Origin: an uncultured Gammaproteobacteria bacterium
GTDB lineage: Bacteria > Pseudomonadota > Gammaproteobacteria > GCA-001735895
Assembly (NCBI GenBank): GCA_947260025.1
Contig: CAMYON010000017.1
Span: forward strand, 1-35,373
Length of the DNA stretch: 35,373 nucleotides
Direction of reading: 5' to 3'
Shown: in pieces, positions 30,503 through 35,373 of the stretch
How positions within the stretch are numbered: position 1 is the first letter of the stretch
Layout of the letters: every line of letters starts with the position of its first letter
Translations under genes and position numbers: made by a program
Notes under the pieces: generated by a model
Told to the model about the DNA's origin: nothing
The model's input: only the letters and a program-made list of their open reading frames with translations
The model's database searches: none

Positions 30503-32914
30503 ATGTCACGTGGTCACATCGTCATTATCGGCGGCGGTGCCATCGGGCTCAGCGTGGCCTACCATCTGGGGCTGCGTGGTGCGCGCGATGTCCTGTTACT
30601 GGAACGCAATCGCCTGACCAGCGGCACCTCGTGGCATGCGGCCGGTGTTTGCGGACCGCTGCGTTCAAGCTATAACCTCACCGTGCTCGCGCGCTACGGT
30701 GTCGAGCTCTATGCGCGGCTGGAAGCGGAAACCGGGCAGGCAACCGGATTTCGTCAAACCGGCGGAATGTGGCTTGCGCAAACTGAAGCTCGCATGACAG
30801 AGCTAAGGCGAATCCAGGCGACCGCGGACATGCATGGATTACATGCCCGCCTATTGACGGCGAGCGAGGCTCGTGAGTGCTTTCCATTGATGAACTCGGA
30901 TGGGATCTCCGGCGCGTTATGGGTTGACGAGGACGGGCAGCTTAATCCGGTAGACCTGTGCATGGCTTACGCCCGGGGCGCCCGCACTTCCGGCGCCTCG
31001 ATCCGGGAACACTGCGGTGTGGCCGGGCTCGAACGTAACGGAGCTCGTATCAACGCGGTCACACTCGACAGCGGCGAACGCATCGAAGCCTCAACGGTGA
31101 TCAATTGCGCCGGCCTGTGGGCTGGCCAGGTCGGTGCGATGGCCGATGTGGCAGTACCGCTAAAGGCCGTCGAACACATGTATCTAGTGACCGAACCGGT
31201 GGATCGGCTGCCGGACCCATGCCCGATCCTGCGTGATCTCGACAGCGGTATCTATATCAAGGGTGATGCCGGCAAGCTCGTGCTCGGACAGTTCGAATCC
31301 GATGCCCGTCTGTGGTCACCGGAGAGCACGGATCCGACGGCTGATTTTCTCGAGTTCCCCGAAAACTGGGACCAGGCGGAACCGATGCTGCAGGCGGGGA
31401 TAGACCGGGTGCCTGCTTTCGAACAGCTCGGTATTACGCGCTTGCTGAATGGTCCGGAAAGCTTTACCCCGGATACGCGCCAACTGATGGGGCGAGTACC
31501 GGGTTTCGACAACTTTTTCATCGCCGCCGGTTTCAACTCGATCGGCATCATGTCGTCCGCCGGAGTCGGCAAGGCCATGGCGGACTGGGTGCTCGATGGC
31601 GAGCCACCGCTGGATCTCTGGGATGTCGACATCGGGCGCATGCTTCCCGGGGACGCCGATGCCGACTTTCTCGACGCGCGCATTCCGGAGTCGGTACATA
31701 ACCAGTTCGCGATGCACTGGCCTTTCAAGCAATACCTAAGCGGTCGCGATCGACAACGCTCCGCCTGGCATGAGCAGATGATGTCCGCGGGGGCCGTTTT
31801 CGGGGCGCCCACGGGCTGGGAACGGCCGCTATGGTTTGCCGCCAGCCCCGGGGAAGCCCGCTTCGAACATAGCCATGGGACGCAGAGCTGGTGGCCGGCG
31901 GCCCGTCGCGAGGCGAGGCAATTAATGCAAGCCGGTGCGCTGTTCGACCTGTCGCCTTTCACCAAGATCGATATCGCCGGCGACGAGGCTGGCGCGGCAC
32001 TGCAACGCCTGTGTACCAATCGCATCGATGTGCCGCAAGGCAAGATGGTTTACACGCTGATGCTGAACGAGCGCGGCGGTATCGAGGCGGACGGCACCGT
32101 TACCCGAATCGATGAAACACGGTGGCGGCTGGTAACCGGTGCGGCCACCCGGGTGCGCGACCTCGATCGGCTGCGACGCTTGCTGCCGGCTTCAGTGTCG
32201 ATCGTCGATGTCACCGAGGAGGAAGCCGTGCTCGGTGTAATGGGACCGAACAGCCGCGCCGTGATGCAGGAGGTGCTGGACGAGCCGGAACTATTGCAGG
32301 ACCTGCCGTTTGCGTGGTCCACGATGGCGACCATCGGAGGTGCGATGCTACGCGTGGCACGCATGAGTTATGTCGGCGAGCACGGGTATGAACTGTTCAT
32401 ACCCGTAAGCCAGGCGACAAAAGTGTTGAATGCTGTTCTCGAGCCTGCCGGACGTAACGAGTTAATCTTTGCCGGCCATTTCTGCCTCGACAGCTGCCGC
32501 CTGGAAAAAGGCTTCGTCCATTGGGGGCACGATATCGGAACGGAAGACGACCCGATCAGCGCGGAATTGATGTTCGCGGTGCGGGCGGATGACGATTTCG
32601 AGTTTATCGGTCGTGACGCCATCCATCGCTTGCGCGCCTCACCACCAACCACCGTTCGCGTGCTTTTCGAGGTGGAAGCCGAGGCACCGCTGCTGTTACA
32701 TGACGAGCCATTGTTGCGCGACGGTGTCCAGGTCGGCCGCACCACCTCCGGAGGCCTGGGATTTCGTACCGGCATGGCGCTGTGCATGGGGTACGTTAAT
32801 GGGCCGGTCGACGCCGCGGCCAACTGGCAAATCAACGTGGCCGGTGAAATGCTTCCACTGCGCCCGCTTAGCGAGCCCCCGTACGACCCCAGCGGTGAGA
32901 GAATGAGATCATGA
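30503..32914 (+). CDS. FAD-dependent dimethylglycine/sarcosine dehydrogenase-like protein with GcvT domain, copy 1
   Basis: An 803-residue two-part enzyme. The N-terminal FAD domain (about 1-375) begins with the dinucleotide motif VIIGGGAIG, and SWHAAG holds H45, equivalent to the histidine that covalently binds FAD in dimethylglycine dehydrogenase. The middle (about 375-435) is the FAO_M-type region; the GcvT/tetrahydrofolate domain (about 435-803) shows LFDLSPFTKIDIAG, LNERGGIEADGTVTRI with its conserved aspartate, and MSYVGEHGYELFIP. Family enzymes oxidise N-methyl groups and hand the formaldehyde equivalent to tetrahydrofolate. I chose the ATG at 30503, 4 bases after the MttB stop, since the motif begins there; the open frame reaches back to 30425. 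It overlaps copy 2 by 4 bases. Confidence 0.88.
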   Translation: MSRGHIVIIGGGAIGLSVAYHLGLRGARDVLLLERNRLTSGTSWHAAGVCGPLRSSYNLTVLARYGVELYARLEAETGQATGFRQTGGMWLAQTEARMTELRRIQATADMHGLHARLLTASEARECFPLMNSDGISGALWVDEDGQLNPVDLCMAYARGARTSGASIREHCGVAGLERNGARINAVTLDSGERIEASTVINCAGLWAGQVGAMADVAVPLKAVEHMYLVTEPVDRLPDPCPILRDLDSGIYIKGDAGKLVLGQFESDARLWSPESTDPTADFLEFPENWDQAEPMLQAGIDRVPAFEQLGITRLLNGPESFTPDTRQLMGRVPGFDNFFIAAGFNSIGIMSSAGVGKAMADWVLDGEPPLDLWDVDIGRMLPGDADADFLDARIPESVHNQFAMHWPFKQYLSGRDRQRSAWHEQMMSAGAVFGAPTGWERPLWFAASPGEARFEHSHGTQSWWPAARREARQLMQAGALFDLSPFTKIDIAGDEAGAALQRLCTNRIDVPQGKMVYTLMLNERGGIEADGTVTRIDETRWRLVTGAATRVRDLDRLRRLLPASVSIVDVTEEEAVLGVMGPNSRAVMQEVLDEPELLQDLPFAWSTMATIGGAMLRVARMSYVGEHGYELFIPVSQATKVLNAVLEPAGRNELIFAGHFCLDSCRLEKGFVHWGHDIGTEDDPISAELMFAVRADDDFEFIGRDAIHRLRASPPTTVRVLFEVEAEAPLLLHDEPLLRDGVQVGRTTSGGLGFRTGMALCMGYVNGPVDAAANWQINVAGEMLPLRPLSEPPYDPSGERMRS

Positions 32915-35322
32915 CCCTGCATACCCGCGTCGCCATCGTCGGTGGTGGCATTTACGGCTGCGGCCTGTTGCTGCAACTGGTCGAGAAAGGCTGGCACGAC
33001 GTGACGCTGCTGGAGAAATCGGAATTGACCGCCGGGTCTACCTGGCATGCCGCGGGTTTTTGTACCCACTACAGCTTCAGCCCTACTCATCTTTTCATGC
33101 GTCAATTCAGCACCGACCTTTATCGGCGCCTGCAACAGGAAGCCGCTACACCTACCGGATATCATCGCTGCCGTGGCCTGCGCATTACGCATGACCCGGA
33201 TCGCCTCGATGAATTCCGTCACGGTATTTCAGTGGGCAGGCAAATGGGCATCGATTTCGAGTTGATCGGGCCATCGGAGATTACCGAGATTTTCCCGTTG
33301 ATGGATACGAAGGGTTTGCTCGGCGCTCTGTACGAACCCACCGACGGCTACGTGGATCCGGCGCAGACCACCAACGCAATGGCGCGACTGGCGCGCGCAG
33401 GCGGTGCGCGCATCCTGCGGCACGCCCCGGTCGAAGCCATCGATTGTCTGCCCTCGGGTGAGTGGCGATTGCGCACAGCTGAACAAGAGGTAATCGCAGA
33501 ACACGTGGTACTCGCACCGGGCTTCTGGGCTAACGAGGTGGGCCAGTTAATGGGGCTGGATCTGCCGATCACACCGATGTTGCACCAGTACTTCGTCACC
33601 GAGGATCACCCGGATATCGCCGCCTGCGCCGCAGACAGCATTCCGCTGGTGCGACACCACGATTTCCAGTGGTATACACGACGCGAGCGCGACGGCCTGA
33701 TTCTCGGCGCTTACGAGGAGAATCCTCAGACCTGGTCCATCGATGGCATACCGAAGAATTTCGGCATGGAGCTGATGGACCCCGAGCTCGAGCGCGTCGC
33801 CCACCTGATGGCCGATGCGATGGAGCGCATTCCCATACTCAACGAAGTCGGAATCAAGACCACGATTCATGGCCCCGTAAGTTACTCGGCCGACGGCCAG
33901 CCGCTGATCGGCCCGGCCCCGGGATTGCGCAACGCGTGGCTCGCCTGCGGCAGCGGATTCGGCATCGGCGAAGGCGCTGGCGCCGGTAAGCTGCTGGCAG
34001 AATGGATCGTCGAGGGACAACCGCCGATGCACATGGGCGTGTTCGATCCACGGCGATTCGGCGGCTATGCCGATCGCGACTACCGGGTGGCGAAGGCCAT
34101 CGAAGTGTTCGCCTGCCAGTTTGCGACCCACTACATGCTCGAGGAGCGCCCCGCCGGGCGGCCCCGCAAAACCACGCCGATATACGATCGCCTGCAACGG
34201 GCGGGCGCCCGGTTTGGCTGCGTTTATGGCTGGGAACGCGCCAACTGGTTCGCGTCCGGCGATGAACCGCATACGCTCAGCTTTCACCGTACCGAGTGGT
34301 TCGACGCGGTAGCTCGCGAAGTGAGCGCGCTATGCGGGCATGCCGGGGTGATCGACCTGTCGGGATTCAGCAAGCTGATGGTGCGGGGAACCGATGCGGC
34401 CGGGTTTCTGGACCGGCTGTGTGCTAACCGGCCGCCGTCCCGGACAGGCGAGATTCGTCTGTGCCACGCCCTCAATCATCGGGGCACGGTGGAGTGTGAA
34501 TTCACCATCAACCTGGTCGGTGAGAATGAGTATTACCTGGTGTATGCCGCTGCCGCCGAACAGCATCACATCGACTGGTTACAACAACAATTGCCTCCAG
34601 GGCTCGATGTCAGCTTTGAAAACCTGACCGAGTCCCGCGCGGTACTCGGGCTGGCCGGACCGGCATCGCGTGATATCCTGACGCAACTGACCGATGCCGA
34701 TTTGGGCAACGCGGCATTTCCCTGGTTGAGTGCGCAGAAGGTCGACGTGGCGGGGCACCCGGTACTTGCCATGCGGGTGAGCTACAGCGGCGAACTCGGC
34801 TGGGAACTGCATCATGATATGGGCGACCAGCCGGCGATCTACGATGCGTTGAAATCCGTTTCGGCAGGACCGTCAGATTTCGGCTTTTACGCGATGAACA
34901 GCATGCGCATGGAAAAAGCCTATGCCGCCTGGGGCAATGAACTCACCGTCGAGAATACCGCCTGGGAACTGGGCCTGGATCGCTTTGTCGCGCTCGAAGG
35001 CCGTGATTTCATTGGACGCGACGCCTTGCTGGCACAGCGTGAGGCCGGCCTGACGCGAAAGCTCTGTTATGCCGAGATCGATACAGTCGATTCGGATATC
35101 ATCGGTGGCGAAACCGTGTTCCGCGACGGTAACCGGGTCGGCGTAGCCATTTCCGGCGCCTACGGGCATCGCGTCGGCAAGAGCCTGGCATTCCTGCTGT
35201 TACCGAACGAATTCAACCAGCAGGAAATGGCGCTTTCCGTTGAAGTACTCGGGCAAATGTGTGCAGCACGGCTGTTACCGCTGCCGGCCTGGGATGCGCA
35301 AAATCGCCTGCCACGAACCTGA
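32911..35322 (+). CDS. FAD-dependent dimethylglycine/sarcosine dehydrogenase-like protein with GcvT domain, copy 2
   Basis: An 803-residue paralogue of the preceding gene with the same architecture: FAD motif VAIVGGGIYG, flavin-linking H46 in STWHAAGF, the middle region, then the GcvT domain with VIDLSGFSKLMVRG, LNHRGTVECEFTINLV and SYSGELGWELHHDM. At the folate-site aspartate of copy 1 (GGIEAD) this copy has glutamate (GTVECE). The FAD halves are clearly different in sequence, so the two are not recent duplicates. The ATG overlaps the copy 1 stop (ATGA). The two may act on successive substrates (for example dimethylglycine then sarcosine) or as a heteromer; that is inference. Confidence 0.87.
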   Translation: MTLHTRVAIVGGGIYGCGLLLQLVEKGWHDVTLLEKSELTAGSTWHAAGFCTHYSFSPTHLFMRQFSTDLYRRLQQEAATPTGYHRCRGLRITHDPDRLDEFRHGISVGRQMGIDFELIGPSEITEIFPLMDTKGLLGALYEPTDGYVDPAQTTNAMARLARAGGARILRHAPVEAIDCLPSGEWRLRTAEQEVIAEHVVLAPGFWANEVGQLMGLDLPITPMLHQYFVTEDHPDIAACAADSIPLVRHHDFQWYTRRERDGLILGAYEENPQTWSIDGIPKNFGMELMDPELERVAHLMADAMERIPILNEVGIKTTIHGPVSYSADGQPLIGPAPGLRNAWLACGSGFGIGEGAGAGKLLAEWIVEGQPPMHMGVFDPRRFGGYADRDYRVAKAIEVFACQFATHYMLEERPAGRPRKTTPIYDRLQRAGARFGCVYGWERANWFASGDEPHTLSFHRTEWFDAVAREVSALCGHAGVIDLSGFSKLMVRGTDAAGFLDRLCANRPPSRTGEIRLCHALNHRGTVECEFTINLVGENEYYLVYAAAAEQHHIDWLQQQLPPGLDVSFENLTESRAVLGLAGPASRDILTQLTDADLGNAAFPWLSAQKVDVAGHPVLAMRVSYSGELGWELHHDMGDQPAIYDALKSVSAGPSDFGFYAMNSMRMEKAYAAWGNELTVENTAWELGLDRFVALEGRDFIGRDALLAQREAGLTRKLCYAEIDTVDSDIIGGETVFRDGNRVGVAISGAYGHRVGKSLAFLLLPNEFNQQEMALSVEVLGQMCAARLLPLPAWDAQNRLPRT

Positions 35323-35338
35323 ATCGGATAATTTAACC

Positions 35339-35373
35339 ATGCAAGATTCCAACCCCCTGATTTTTCTATGGAC
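35339..35373 (+). CDS. Start of a next gene, cut by the window edge
   Basis: An ATG 17 bases after the copy 2 dehydrogenase stop opens a frame reading MQDSNPLIFLW to the right edge. The position suggests a further member of the same operon. Only 11 complete codons are visible, and there is no good ribosome-binding site, so product and reality are uncertain. Confidence 0.4.
   Translation, partial: MQDSNPLIFLW

Noticed and set aside
31252-33222. Long antisense frames (263 and 284 codons) over the dehydrogenase genes
   Set aside because: Shadow frames caused by high-GC codon use on the plus strand, with no family motif.

Overview
The window looks like a chromosomal segment of a free-living, probably marine, gammaproteobacterium-like organism. 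The grounds are gene content (NhaR, a BacNav sodium channel, an Mrp-type sodium/proton antiporter, an SbtA-type bicarbonate carrier, TldD/TldE-type proteases, and MttB plus dimethylglycine-dehydrogenase-like genes) and a GC content near 60% by eye in the core parts. No rRNA, tRNA, CRISPR array, insertion sequence or phage gene was found. Nothing was searched against a database; all family names come from reading motifs, lengths and context.

Region 1 (1-13131) is dominated by sodium and proton handling. After the tail of an M19 membrane dipeptidase come a prokaryotic voltage-gated sodium channel (selectivity filter TLESWS), a Bax-inhibitor-1/YccA-like membrane protein and a divergent HPF/RaiA-like ribosome-associated protein, all on the minus strand. 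Divergent from the last is a LysR regulator of NhaR type, with a good sigma-70 promoter. Converging on it is a nine-gene, translationally coupled Mrp operon on the minus strand, in the order E-F-G-[DUF4040+B]-C-D-D2-small two-TM protein-D3. It has no canonical full-length MrpA. Divergent from the Mrp operon, across a 610-bp structured spacer, is an SbtA-type sodium/bicarbonate symporter, followed by a second HPF/RaiA-like paralogue and a clear rho-independent terminator. Together these could form one sodium circuit: entry by channel and symporter, extrusion by Mrp, sensing by NhaR.

Region 2 (13176-21927) holds a TldD/TldE-type protease pair, possibly preceded by a 34-codon ORF, and co-directional with an ABC ATPase and a large FtsX-type permease of YbbA/YbbP type. 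A convergent P1-family (DmpA-like) self-processing peptidase and an OmpA-domain lipoprotein with internal coiled-coil repeats follow.

Region 3 (22172-26411) has visibly lower GC (about 47-48% in two sample lines) and carries surface-polysaccharide-type genes: two methyltransferases, a glycosyltransferase-like protein and an O-antigen ligase/polymerase-like membrane protein. It is probably an accessory or transferred patch.

Region 4 (26690-35373) is a methylated-amine catabolism locus. A TetR regulator resembling BetI and a class III aminotransferase of AGXT2 type lie on the minus strand. Divergent from them are a non-pyrrolysine MttB-family methyltransferase and two tandem, equally long (803 aa) FAD + GcvT-domain dehydrogenases of the dimethylglycine/sarcosine dehydrogenase family. 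A next gene begins at the right edge. The likely logic is removal of methyl groups from a quaternary or tertiary amine such as a betaine and transfer to tetrahydrofolate, controlled by the TetR protein through an operator overlapping the MttB promoter.
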